From Flavobacteriales bacterium UBA979 (GTDB taxonomy: Bacteria; Bacteroidota; Bacteroidia; Flavobacteriales_D; Sanyastnellaceae): a DNA stretch of 52,527 nucleotides. Below are positions 33,004 to 41,239 of this stretch, one piece after another; positions within the stretch are counted from its first letter, which is position 1; each line of letters opens with the position of its first letter. A model generated the notes under the pieces. That model worked only from the letters and a program-made list of their open reading frames with translations, searched no databases and was not told the origin of the DNA. The stretch covers positions 47,849-100,375 of the forward strand of contig DBBR01000072.1 of the NCBI GenBank assembly GCA_002292325.1, written 5' to 3'. The translations under genes and the position numbers were made by a program.

Positions 33004-34196
33004 CGTTCAATGGACTGATTCAAGCGGGATAGAAATTGAGTTACCAATTCGTTGTTCTCGAAGTTTTCGCAAACAAAAGCCCTTGCAGCACTGCCCATGT
33101 CCTTCGCGAGCTGGTCATTCTTCAATAACTCCACCAGTCTACGAGCGAAAGAAAAGGCATCGTCCTCCACAAAAAAATGAACGCCGTCCGTCCCTGTGAT
33201 CCCTTCAACCCCTAAAGTAGTTGTGACGATTGGCCTTCCCGCTGCCATTGCCTCAATGGCTTTGATGCGCATTCCGCTTCCTGAGCGCAAAGGAATGATC
33301 ATGGCAGCATGGCAGCTCATCATATCCCAAGGGTTTTCAATTTCTCCCAGTACAGTCAGACCCGGTTTTGTGAAAGAATGCACTGTCGGGAAATTTTTCC
33401 CGGCCAATTGCAGTTCCACATCCGGCACCTCGCTGCGAACCAAAGGCCAAACTTCGTCCACGAACCATTGAACACCTTGGACATTGGGTGCCCAATCCAT
33501 GGAGCCCAAATGGAAGACAAAACGAGCTGGGCCAAAAACAGGTTGAGGGAGCTCTTTCTCGTCCAGTCCAAATGGAATGGAGAATATGGGGGATCCACAC
33601 CCCAAAGATTTAAAATGCCGGGTATCGTCTTCCGAAATGGAAGCTAACGCATCAAAATCCTCCAGTGCATTGACTTCATATGCTCTGAGGCGCTCTGCGA
33701 GATGCTTTAGATAGAGGCGCTTCGTCAAAGTTCCTGTTTCTTGAGCCATTTGCTCCCAAATGCGGTGTTCGACGTTGTGGGTCCGCAAAACTGCGAATCC
33801 ATCGCAAAGTCGCCGAACGGTTTTCAGATAGGGTGCTGTGAAGAGGCTTTCAAAAATCACCAAGTCAAAGACTTGCTTTCTCAGAACATCGGTGAGCAGG
33901 CGCTCAAAATCGGGTGAATAAAACCGGCTGATGTTGTAGCTGTCACCGGTAAGAATGGTAGAGAATGCGTCGACTGGGTTGAGCGCCGTGTCCAAGGTGA
34001 CCGCCTCTATGTTTGTTTCAGCGATGTATTCTGCGGAGACTTCTTCAGGTTGCCACGGGTGCTTTTCTGTCGCAATCGTCAGCACTTTGACTTGGTTTCC
34101 TGCGGCAATCAATCCACGCGTCATGGCATCCATGGCTCGACATCCTCCATCTCTGCTGGGACGGGGAGGCTTGTGGCAAATTTGAAGTATCCTCAT
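33000..34196 (-). CDS. Glycosyltransferase family 4 protein
   Basis: A 398-residue GT4-type enzyme starting MRILQICHKPPRPSRDGGCR. The C-terminal sugar-nucleotide region reads VFHLGSMDWAPNVQG and GSGMRIKAIEAMAAGRPIVT. Its architecture resembles the neighbouring GT4 protein, and the two may be paralogues. The gene begins three bases after the LptF/LptG-family permease gene, placing glycan synthesis and envelope-lipid export in one transcript. Confidence 0.9.
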   Translation of the reverse strand: MRILQICHKPPRPSRDGGCRAMDAMTRGLIAAGNQVKVLTIATEKHPWQPEEVSAEYIAETNIEAVTLDTALNPVDAFSTILTGDSYNISRFYSPDFERLLTDVLRKQVFDLVIFESLFTAPYLKTVRRLCDGFAVLRTHNVEHRIWEQMAQETGTLTKRLYLKHLAERLRAYEVNALEDFDALASISEDDTRHFKSLGCGSPIFSIPFGLDEKELPQPVFGPARFVFHLGSMDWAPNVQGVQWFVDEVWPLVRSEVPDVELQLAGKNFPTVHSFTKPGLTVLGEIENPWDMMSCHAAMIIPLRSGSGMRIKAIEAMAAGRPIVTTTLGVEGITGTDGVHFFVEDDAFSFARRLVELLKNDQLAKDMGSAARAFVCENFENNELVTQFLSRLNQSIER

Positions 34197-34199
34197 ACC

Positions 34200-35618
34200 T
34201 TACTCACTCGGTGTGGATTTGATTCGAAATATACCCTTTAAAAAGTTCGGCGAAGCGAAGCGAAAAGCCCGGGCATCTCGCATGGCCTGTCGGGTAAGAA
34301 AGACGGCGAGCGGCAATAGAATGAGGGAACTCATCCACATGCCAAGAGCAGGGGAGACCTGCCCTGCTTTCACCATTTGCTCGCCAAGCATAGAAAGGAT
34401 GTAAAATGCTAAGAAAATGCCGATTGCAAGTACAGTAGGCATTCCCAAGCCGCCTTTTCGGATAATCGCTCCAAGAGGCGCTCCAATGAAGAATAACAGG
34501 ACACAGCTGAGTGCGAGAAAAAATTTCCGATGCCACTCGATGGCATGCCGATCCATGGCACGTTTTCGTCCCCTTGCATCTTCCAAGCCATTGGCAATTC
34601 CTTGCCGGCTATTTCTTGCAAGGCTTCGAGCACCATCAAAGGCCATCCTTCGCTTGGTTGGATTCAACGCATTCCATATCCCAATTGTAGCCCATGAGGC
34701 CCCGGCCGTTTCGATGGTATCCCTCAAGATGGCGGTTTGCCGAGCTCCAAAGAATTGAATTTCATCCAAACGATCGCGCGCCATTCCACCCAATGAATCG
34801 ATGGCTATTTGGAGCTGAGCGACCGTCATCATTTCATGAGCGCGCTTGAACAGCCCTTCATCCACTTTGCTAAAATCCAATGAAGCCAAATCAATTTCGA
34901 AAATTTGCTGTTCAAATCTTGAAGAAATATGGGGTTGCAATCGTTCTTTTCGTCGTTTAGACTGCTCTAAATCTTCTTCGTATGAAACGCCATTCTGGAG
35001 GGTCATAATCAACCGATTCCCTTTTTGTTCCATTTGTCCAGCCTCTGCACGAATGACCCTTGAAACTCCTGTCTCTCCCTCCCGGTGGTCGTGGATCAGA
35101 AGGTCGTTCAAAACGCCATTTTCTCCTTTCGAATCCACTCGGATAGCGAAGCCCTCTATGCCATTGTAAAAGGTACCTGGAACCAAATTGAGGGTTGGTT
35201 TTTTTTGCGTAACGGAAAACAATAAGGCTCGAAACTTCAGATTCGCAACAGGCCACGCAGCATTTGAAAACCAGAAGGCACCAAATGAAATCAGAAGCAT
35301 CGTGACCACCAAAGGCCTAAAGATCCTGGAAATGGATAATCCTGCTGACTTTAAAGCGGTTAATTCATTGCGCTCAGAAAGCGATCCGAATGCCATAATT
35401 GAAGCAACCAAGATCGCAAGTGGAAGGGCAAGGTTGACCAAGCGAGCCGAAGCGTAGAGCATTAATTCAGCGATCACCCAAGGTGCCAGTCCTTTTCCGA
35501 TGAGATCATCAGCATACACCCACAAAAACTGCATATCCAGAATAAACAGCGAAACGGGCATGGTCACTGCAAAGGGAGCTAGAAATGAACGCAGTAGAAG
35601 TCGGGAAAAACGTCGCAC
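34200..35618 (-). CDS. LptF/LptG family lipopolysaccharide export permease
   Basis: LptF and LptG are the membrane subunits that, with the ATPase LptB, extract LPS from the inner membrane. The 472-residue protein has three N-terminal membrane segments (SFLAPFAVTMPVSLFILD; ARLVNLALPLAILVASIMAF; LVVTMLLISFGAFWF), a large periplasmic domain, and three more segments at the C-terminus. Bacteroidota sequences are often labelled YjgP/YjgQ, and F cannot be told from G here. The start is GTG, set by a perfect TATCTTTG box four bases upstream. Heads the operon permease-GT4-GT4-oxygenase. Confidence 0.9.
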   Translation of the reverse strand: MRRFSRLLLRSFLAPFAVTMPVSLFILDMQFLWVYADDLIGKGLAPWVIAELMLYASARLVNLALPLAILVASIMAFGSLSERNELTALKSAGLSISRIFRPLVVTMLLISFGAFWFSNAAWPVANLKFRALLFSVTQKKPTLNLVPGTFYNGIEGFAIRVDSKGENGVLNDLLIHDHREGETGVSRVIRAEAGQMEQKGNRLIMTLQNGVSYEEDLEQSKRRKERLQPHISSRFEQQIFEIDLASLDFSKVDEGLFKRAHEMMTVAQLQIAIDSLGGMARDRLDEIQFFGARQTAILRDTIETAGASWATIGIWNALNPTKRRMAFDGARSLARNSRQGIANGLEDARGRKRAMDRHAIEWHRKFFLALSCVLLFFIGAPLGAIIRKGGLGMPTVLAIGIFLAFYILSMLGEQMVKAGQVSPALGMWMSSLILLPLAVFLTRQAMRDARAFRFASPNFLKGIFRIKSTPSE

Positions 35619-35622
35619 GATT

Positions 35623-35630
35623 CAAAGATA
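35623..35630 (-). promoter_or_regulatory. TAnnTTTG -7 box of the LptF/LptG-GT4 operon
   Basis: On the minus strand TATCTTTG, then AATC, then the GTG start at 35618. The exact box and four-base spacing support GTG as the true start. Confidence 0.7.
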
Positions 35631-35674
35631 GGATGCAGTAACTTGCCGTCGTTAACCTATGAACAACGTATTCG

Positions 35675-37783
35675 ATGGCCTCAAAATTATTACACTTTAC
35701 TTCAGCGGCTTCTGTTGCCGCCATTTTATTCCTCTCCGCATGCAGTGAGCGGGAGAATTCAGGTTCTACCGGTGCAGTCGTGGATGATTGGACCGCTCAT
35801 TCTGCGGCAGACCAAGGCGCTAGTGAGCCCGATGCCAATGGATTTGTTTGGCAAACGGAGCAATTTGCGGATTTGAAAATTGTTCGTTACCAAATTCCGG
35901 GATGGGAAAAGTTAACAACGCGCCAAAAGGCACTCGTCTATTGTCTGAATCAAGCAGGGCTTAGTGGTCGCGATATGATGTATGACCAAAATAACCGGTA
36001 CAATCTGCGCGTAAGAGACTTGTGCGAGGGAATTTACACTCAATTCGAGGGAGATAAAGGCACAGAAGGGTGGAATCGATTTGAAACTTACTTGAAACGA
36101 ATTTGGTTTTCAAATGGTATCCATCACCATTACGCCAACACCAAGATCATGCCTGAGTTTTCAGAGGCATATTTTGATGGACTGCTTGAAGACACGGGGC
36201 GTGAAGTGAGCGATGAGTTGAGAGCCGTGATTTTCGATCCTGCAATTGAGGCGAAGAAAGTTGAGCAGGACGCAACGAAAGGACTTGTTGAGGCTTCAGC
36301 CGTGAATTTTTATGCGCCCGACGTCAGCACAGAAGAGGCTCAAGCGTACCTCGAAAGCATCGTCGTTGAAGGCACTCGGACTCCGGTGGAGTACAGTTTG
36401 AATTCTCGATTGGTGAAGAATGCGGATGGCCAAATCGAGGAGCAGCCATACCGCGTTGGAGGTTTGTATGGCGAGGCACTCGAACAAGTTGTGTTCTGGC
36501 TGAATCAAGCAAGTCAGTACGCCGAAAATGATAAGCAAGCAGCGGCCTTAAGAAACCTCATCGCATATTATGAAACAGGAGACCTTGAAAAGTGGCAACT
36601 GTATAACATCAACTGGGTTCAGGATACAGAGGGAGATGTTGACTATATAAACGGTTTTGTGGAGGTGTACAATGATCCGCTAGGATACACAGGAAGCTAT
36701 GAGACCATTGTACAAATCAAGGACTTCGATGCCAGCGATCGAATGAAGGTCTTGATGGAAAACGCGCAGTGGTTTGAAGACAATATGCCTTTCATGGATG
36801 AGCACAAAAAGAAAGAGGTGGTGGGCATTACGTACAACGTAGTCAATGTAGCTGGTGAGGCAGGAGATGCTTCACCGAGTACCCCGATCGGAGTCAATTT
36901 GCCCAATTCCAATTGGATTCGAGTGGTGCATGGTTCTAAATCGGTGAGCCTAGGAAACATTGTGAGTGCTTATGCTCAAGCGAGTGGTGGCGGATTGTTA
37001 TCAGAATTTGCACACGATGAAGTTGAGATGGCCAGAACAGAAAGCCATAGTTCCCTTGCTGGTAAATTGCATACAGCCATGCACGAGGTGATTGGTCATG
37101 CCTCGGGTAAGCTCGAGGAGGGAGTGGGTGAGCCGAAGCAAACGATTAAGGAATACAGTTCTACCTTGGAAGAAGGAAGGGCCGATTTGGTGGCATTGTA
37201 CTTTATGCTGGATCAGAAAATGGTGGAATTGGGTTTGATGAAGACCCTCGAAACAGGCAAGGCTGAATACGACAGTTACATTCGGAACGGAATGATGTTG
37301 CAGTTGCGACGACTTGAATTGGGAGCGAACATCGAGGAGGCCCATATGCGAAACCGCGCTTGGATCAGCCATTGGTGTTTTGAAAAGGGACAAGATGCTG
37401 GAATCATTGAGAAGGTCGTGCGCGAGGGCAAAACGTATTTGGACGTCAAGGACTATGAAGGGCTCAGGGGACTGTTTGGCGAATTGCTTCGTGAAGTACA
37501 GCGCATTAAATCCCAGGGAGATTATGATGCAGCGAAAGCATTGGTAGAAGGCTATGGCGTCAAGGTCGATCAATCGACGCACCAAGAGGTATTGGATCGT
37601 TCGGCTTTATTGGGAATTGCCCCATATGGTGGATTCATCAATCCGGAGATGCAACCCGTATTCGTTGAAGACGGAATGATTGGTGACATTGCCTTGGTGT
37701 ATCCTGAGGACTTTGCCACCCAAATGCTTGGATACAGTAAAACCTATGGGTTTTTGCCGCTGAACAATGATTACCAGCCGTGA
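35675..37783 (+). CDS. Dipeptidyl-peptidase III (M49), lipoprotein
   Basis: DPP III removes dipeptides from the N-terminus of short peptides. The 702-residue protein bears the M49 zinc site H470-E-V-I-G-H475 (HEXXGH) and E499-E-G-R-A-D504, the family's EECRAD-type motif with Gly in place of Cys. The N-terminus is a lipoprotein signal ending FLSAC (C23), so the enzyme is predicted to be anchored outside the cytoplasm, whereas animal DPP III is cytosolic. Bacteroidota homologues of this kind are known. The gene is divergent from the LptF/LptG-type gene with 56 bases between starts. No consensus box was seen for it. Confidence 0.93.
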   Translation: MASKLLHFTSAASVAAILFLSACSERENSGSTGAVVDDWTAHSAADQGASEPDANGFVWQTEQFADLKIVRYQIPGWEKLTTRQKALVYCLNQAGLSGRDMMYDQNNRYNLRVRDLCEGIYTQFEGDKGTEGWNRFETYLKRIWFSNGIHHHYANTKIMPEFSEAYFDGLLEDTGREVSDELRAVIFDPAIEAKKVEQDATKGLVEASAVNFYAPDVSTEEAQAYLESIVVEGTRTPVEYSLNSRLVKNADGQIEEQPYRVGGLYGEALEQVVFWLNQASQYAENDKQAAALRNLIAYYETGDLEKWQLYNINWVQDTEGDVDYINGFVEVYNDPLGYTGSYETIVQIKDFDASDRMKVLMENAQWFEDNMPFMDEHKKKEVVGITYNVVNVAGEAGDASPSTPIGVNLPNSNWIRVVHGSKSVSLGNIVSAYAQASGGGLLSEFAHDEVEMARTESHSSLAGKLHTAMHEVIGHASGKLEEGVGEPKQTIKEYSSTLEEGRADLVALYFMLDQKMVELGLMKTLETGKAEYDSYIRNGMMLQLRRLELGANIEEAHMRNRAWISHWCFEKGQDAGIIEKVVREGKTYLDVKDYEGLRGLFGELLREVQRIKSQGDYDAAKALVEGYGVKVDQSTHQEVLDRSALLGIAPYGGFINPEMQPVFVEDGMIGDIALVYPEDFATQMLGYSKTYGFLPLNNDYQP

Positions 37784-37794
37784 ACAGGGCATGC

Positions 37795-37818
37795 AACCAG
37801 TTGTTATACGACTGGGTT
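37795..37818 (+). terminator. Weak hairpin after the DPP III gene
   Basis: AACCAGT and ACTGGgTT form an imperfect seven-pair stem around a nine-base loop twelve bases after the stop codon, followed by TAATTAAAAA. It could terminate DPP III transcription, but the T-tract is poor. Confidence 0.35.
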
Positions 37819-37846
37819 TAATTAAAAACTGAAACCAACCATTCTC

Positions 37847-39742
37847 ATGACTGCAAGATTCTTGATTCTTTGTGGAGCTTTATTTTTCGGATCATCCAGT
37901 TGGTCCCAATCTCCATTCCCATGTGAACTTTCTGGGGGTGAAGGAGATCCAGCGACAGGCGGATTGTCCGATACACAGGAAGGTCAATACCATGACAACA
38001 GCAATTTTTTCAATATCCTTGATTTGTATGAGCCCGTGACGTTGGTATCAGCCAAGGTTTTCGCAAATGGTGGGGGGCCAAGGACCTTTGCTTTGTTCTC
38101 GTTGGATGGCGATGTGCTTCAGGCAGAAGTGTTCGACGTTCCTGATGGAGAGAGCATTGTGGAATTCAATTGGACGATGGGTCCGGGAGTAGTAGGTCTT
38201 GGGTGCCTTTCAGGAGACCCTCAACTTTGGCGTGATGATTTGAACAGTGACATCAATTACCCATACGCCATTGGGGAGTATGGTGCAATTACAGGTACCA
38301 GCATTCAGGGCGACAATGAGTTTAACTATTATTACTTCTTCTATGACGTAACATTGGCTCCACAAGGTCCAACCGTTAACTCTGGCGGATACCCTTGTTC
38401 GAATGTGGAATTAATGGATGTCGAGTCTTTACAGGATCTTGGTGGCGGTGCAAATGGCAACGATTGCTGGGGTTGGATGGACAGTGAAACAGGCCGAGAA
38501 ATCGCGATTTATGGTCGTTCCACCGGAGCATCTTTCATCGATGTTACCGATGCCACGGATATGAAATATTTTGCAAATTTACCTACGGCGACCGATCCAA
38601 GTTTATGGCGCGACATCAAAGTCTACAATGGTTACGCGTTCATTGTTTCGGAAGCTGGAGGCCACGGTTTACAGGTGGTCGATTTGAATGCATTGTTGAA
38701 TTTGCCAACGGATGAGGTTACACAGATCCAACCAGATGCAACCTACGCTGGTTTTGGCAACGCACACAACATCATGATCAATGAAGAAACAGGGTTTGCC
38801 TATGCCATTGGAACCAACACATTCAGCGGTGGCATGCACATTTTGGATATTCAAGACCCATTGAATCCAACTTTGGTTGGTGCGTATGAGGGAGCCTATT
38901 CACACGATGTGCATCCCATCTTGTATCAAGGTCCGGATGCCGACTACGCAGGAAAGGAGATTGTGGTTTGTTTCAATGGCAATTCTGGAATTTCAATTGT
39001 AGATGTAGAAGACAAGTCTGATACGCAGTTGATTTCCCAATTATCCTATGCTGAATCAGGATACACGCACCAAGGCTGGGTTGGAGAAAATCACAGGTAC
39101 TGTTACTTCAACGATGAGTTGGATGAAATGAACTTCGGCAACAATACACGAACCTACATCATGGATATAACGGATCTAGATGCCCCGCAAATTGTTGGTT
39201 TCTATGAGGCACAGATAGAAGCGATTGATCACAACATGTACATTATTGGGGACAAATTGTATCAGTCCAATTACTTAAGCGGTTTGCGTGTTTTGGACTT
39301 GAGCGATGCCGAAAATGGAAACTTGGAGCTCGTAGGTTATTTCGATACAAACCCTGAATCCAATGCGCCATCTTTTAATGGAACTTGGAGCAACTACCCT
39401 TATTTCCCAAGTGGAAATATTGGGGTGAGTACGTTCACTCACTTCTTTATGGTTCGGCCGACAGCTGATATCGCTCCGAATCCCTCATCGGTGGTGATGA
39501 ATCCTCAACCTCTGAAAGCCGCGGTGTATCCAAACCCCGCGAATGAGTTCATTCGAATCGAGGGGTTTGAAGGCAATGCGACCATGGAAGTGCATGACTT
39601 GAATGGACGGTTGGTCAAGAGCTGGTCAACAATGCCTGTCCAGGATGGCCTTTGCCTCATGGTGGGCAGTTTACCTGCAGGGGTGTATGTTCTGAAAGGT
39701 GTGGAGTCGGGTCAATCTGCCCGTTTTATCATTCAACACTAG
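37847..39742 (+). CDS. Choice-of-anchor B (LVIVD repeat) protein with T9SS type A tail
   Basis: A 631-residue exported protein with signal peptide MTARFLILCGALFFGSSSWS. The central region has LVIVD-type beta-propeller blades (TSFIDVTDATDMKYFANLPT-like, HILDIQDPLNPTLVGAYEG, SIVDVEDKSDTQLISQL, YIMDITDLDAPQIVGFYE, RVLDLSDAENG), typical of the choice-of-anchor B family. The last about 75 residues form a T9SS type A sorting domain: YPNPANEFIRIEGF, MEVHDLNGRLVKSW, LPAGVYVLKG. It is therefore predicted to cross the outer membrane by the type IX system and be attached or released there. Its 3' end overlaps the convergent folP by 14 bases. Its substrate or ligand is unknown. Confidence 0.9.
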   Translation: MTARFLILCGALFFGSSSWSQSPFPCELSGGEGDPATGGLSDTQEGQYHDNSNFFNILDLYEPVTLVSAKVFANGGGPRTFALFSLDGDVLQAEVFDVPDGESIVEFNWTMGPGVVGLGCLSGDPQLWRDDLNSDINYPYAIGEYGAITGTSIQGDNEFNYYYFFYDVTLAPQGPTVNSGGYPCSNVELMDVESLQDLGGGANGNDCWGWMDSETGREIAIYGRSTGASFIDVTDATDMKYFANLPTATDPSLWRDIKVYNGYAFIVSEAGGHGLQVVDLNALLNLPTDEVTQIQPDATYAGFGNAHNIMINEETGFAYAIGTNTFSGGMHILDIQDPLNPTLVGAYEGAYSHDVHPILYQGPDADYAGKEIVVCFNGNSGISIVDVEDKSDTQLISQLSYAESGYTHQGWVGENHRYCYFNDELDEMNFGNNTRTYIMDITDLDAPQIVGFYEAQIEAIDHNMYIIGDKLYQSNYLSGLRVLDLSDAENGNLELVGYFDTNPESNAPSFNGTWSNYPYFPSGNIGVSTFTHFFMVRPTADIAPNPSSVVMNPQPLKAAVYPNPANEFIRIEGFEGNATMEVHDLNGRLVKSWSTMPVQDGLCLMVGSLPAGVYVLKGVESGQSARFIIQH

Positions 39743-40580
39743 GACGGAAAGTTAGCTTCTCGTGCAATCGAACGACCTCGCTTGCAGCGCTAACGTCATG
39801 GACTCTGAGGATGTTAGCTCCTCGCTCTAGGGCCCATGCATGCAGCGCTGTTGTACCATTCAAGGCCTCATCAGCGGTGCAATCGAGTGTCTTCCAAATC
39901 ATGGACTTTCGACTTATGCCGACCAAAATTGGACAGTCCAAGGCGTTCATGGCATGGAGTCGGCTGAGAAGATCAAAATTGTGCTGGATGTTCTTTCCAA
40001 ATCCAAATCCAGGGTCGACCATTAATTGATGGATGCCCTCTTGGCGCAAATGGTCCAACCTTTTTTGAAACCATAGGATTACATCGGACACGACATCTTG
40101 GTAAGTCGGAGCATCTTGCATGGTTCGGGGAGTCCCTTGCATGTGCATCATGGCATAAGGACATTGCATGGCTTTAATGACTTCTATCATTTGACTGTCT
40201 CGCGTGCCACCATAAATGTCATTGATGAGAAAGGCACCTGCCTCTAAGGCCTTATGAGCAACTTCTGCATGAAATGTATCAACTGAGATGAGCGCATCTG
40301 GGGATGCGTCTAAGATGCCTTTGAGTGGAGCCTCTATTCGTCGCCACTCCTCTGGTGCATCGACTTCGATGGCGCCGGGCCGAGAGGATTGCCCACCTAA
40401 ATCCAACATGTCAGCGCCAGAATTGAGCATTTTAACTCCAGCAATCACAGCAGCGTCTTCGGTAAAACGACTTCCGCTGAAAAAAGAATCAGACGTACAG
40501 TTGACAATCCCCATGATACGTGGCGAGGATAAACGCAATGTTTTCGAGCCGTTTTGGAGTTGATAAAATGGTGAAGACAT
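39729..40580 (-). CDS. folP: Dihydropteroate synthase
   Basis: FolP joins p-aminobenzoate to the pterin pyrophosphate in folate synthesis. The 283-residue protein has the signatures GIVNCTSDSFFSGSRF, MLDLGGQSSRPGA (in place of the usual GGESTRPG), DPGFGFGKN and VGISRKSMI, in order along the TIM barrel. Start ATG 40580 gives family length. A TTG start at 40637 is possible but adds nineteen non-conserved residues. It is divergent from the DUF1599 gene. FolD and Fmt encoded elsewhere in the window use the resulting folates. Confidence 0.95.
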   Translation of the reverse strand: MSSPFYQLQNGSKTLRLSSPRIMGIVNCTSDSFFSGSRFTEDAAVIAGVKMLNSGADMLDLGGQSSRPGAIEVDAPEEWRRIEAPLKGILDASPDALISVDTFHAEVAHKALEAGAFLINDIYGGTRDSQMIEVIKAMQCPYAMMHMQGTPRTMQDAPTYQDVVSDVILWFQKRLDHLRQEGIHQLMVDPGFGFGKNIQHNFDLLSRLHAMNALDCPILVGISRKSMIWKTLDCTADEALNGTTALHAWALERGANILRVHDVSAASEVVRLHEKLTFRPSVE

Positions 40581-40642
40581 TCGTGAATGGGCCAATTGTT
40601 GCTGGATGAGGCGTTGTATCTTGCCGAAAGATATCAAGATTG

Positions 40643-41212
40643 ATGGATTCGCCTACGATTGAAGAAACCTTAGCGCAGTATAACCGAGTTTTTTCCCGGT
40701 GTGCTGATCTGTTTGAAGCCAAAACTGCCGATTATGGAACGGCATGGAGAATCTTAAGGCCCTCATCTCTTACGGATCAGCTTTTCATCAAAGCCAATCG
40801 TATTCGCACGCTGCAACAATCCGGCGAGGCGATGGTTGACGAGGGCATCGATTCCGAATTCATCGGCATTGTCAATTACAGTTTCATGGCCATGATCCAA
40901 TGTGGCTTGCCGGAAGATCATCCGATGGAGTTGCCATTGGAAGAGGCCCGTTTGCGATATCAAGAAGCCTTTGAAGCGACCCGTTCCCTCATGATGGCAA
41001 AAAACCACGATTACGGCGAGGCTTGGCGAGATATGCGGGTCAGTTCATTGACTGATCTAATTCTAATGAAGATTTTGCGAGTCAAACAAATCGAAAACAA
41101 TGATGGCCAAACTCATGTTTCTGAAGGGGTAGAGGCGAACTATCAAGACATGGCCAATTACGCTCTCTTCGCATTGATTTTGCTTGATTTAACGGACGAA
41201 TCTGGTGCCTAG
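40643..41212 (+). CDS. DUF1599 protein with internal duplication
   Basis: A 189-residue soluble protein with two copies of one motif unit: KTADYGTAWRILRPSSLTDQ near residue 30 and KNHDYGEAWRDMRVSSLTDL near residue 120. Each is followed by a helix with an R/K-rich segment (KANRIRTLQQ; KILRVKQIE) and a closing NY.FMA/ALFAL helix. DUF1599 is assigned to nucleotide-modification-associated proteins, but no activity has been shown to my knowledge. The start is ATG 40643. The gene precedes a DoxX-like gene by 27 bases. Confidence 0.88.
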   Translation: MDSPTIEETLAQYNRVFSRCADLFEAKTADYGTAWRILRPSSLTDQLFIKANRIRTLQQSGEAMVDEGIDSEFIGIVNYSFMAMIQCGLPEDHPMELPLEEARLRYQEAFEATRSLMMAKNHDYGEAWRDMRVSSLTDLILMKILRVKQIENNDGQTHVSEGVEANYQDMANYALFALILLDLTDESGA

Positions 41213-41226
41213 CATTCTACTTATCT

Positions 41227-41234
41227 TATTTTCG
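41227..41234 (+). promoter_or_regulatory. Near-consensus -7 box (TATTTTCG) of the DoxX-like gene
   Basis: TATTTTCG differs from TAnnTTTG at one base and lies five bases before the ATG at 41240, similar to the mazG arrangement. It could give a second promoter within the DUF1599 unit. Confidence 0.4.
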
Positions 41235-41239
41235 CTTTC

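Noticed and set aside
40580..40637. Longer folP start at TTG 40637
   Set aside because: It would add nineteen non-conserved residues and leave only a few bases to the divergent gene; the ATG at 40580 gives normal length.
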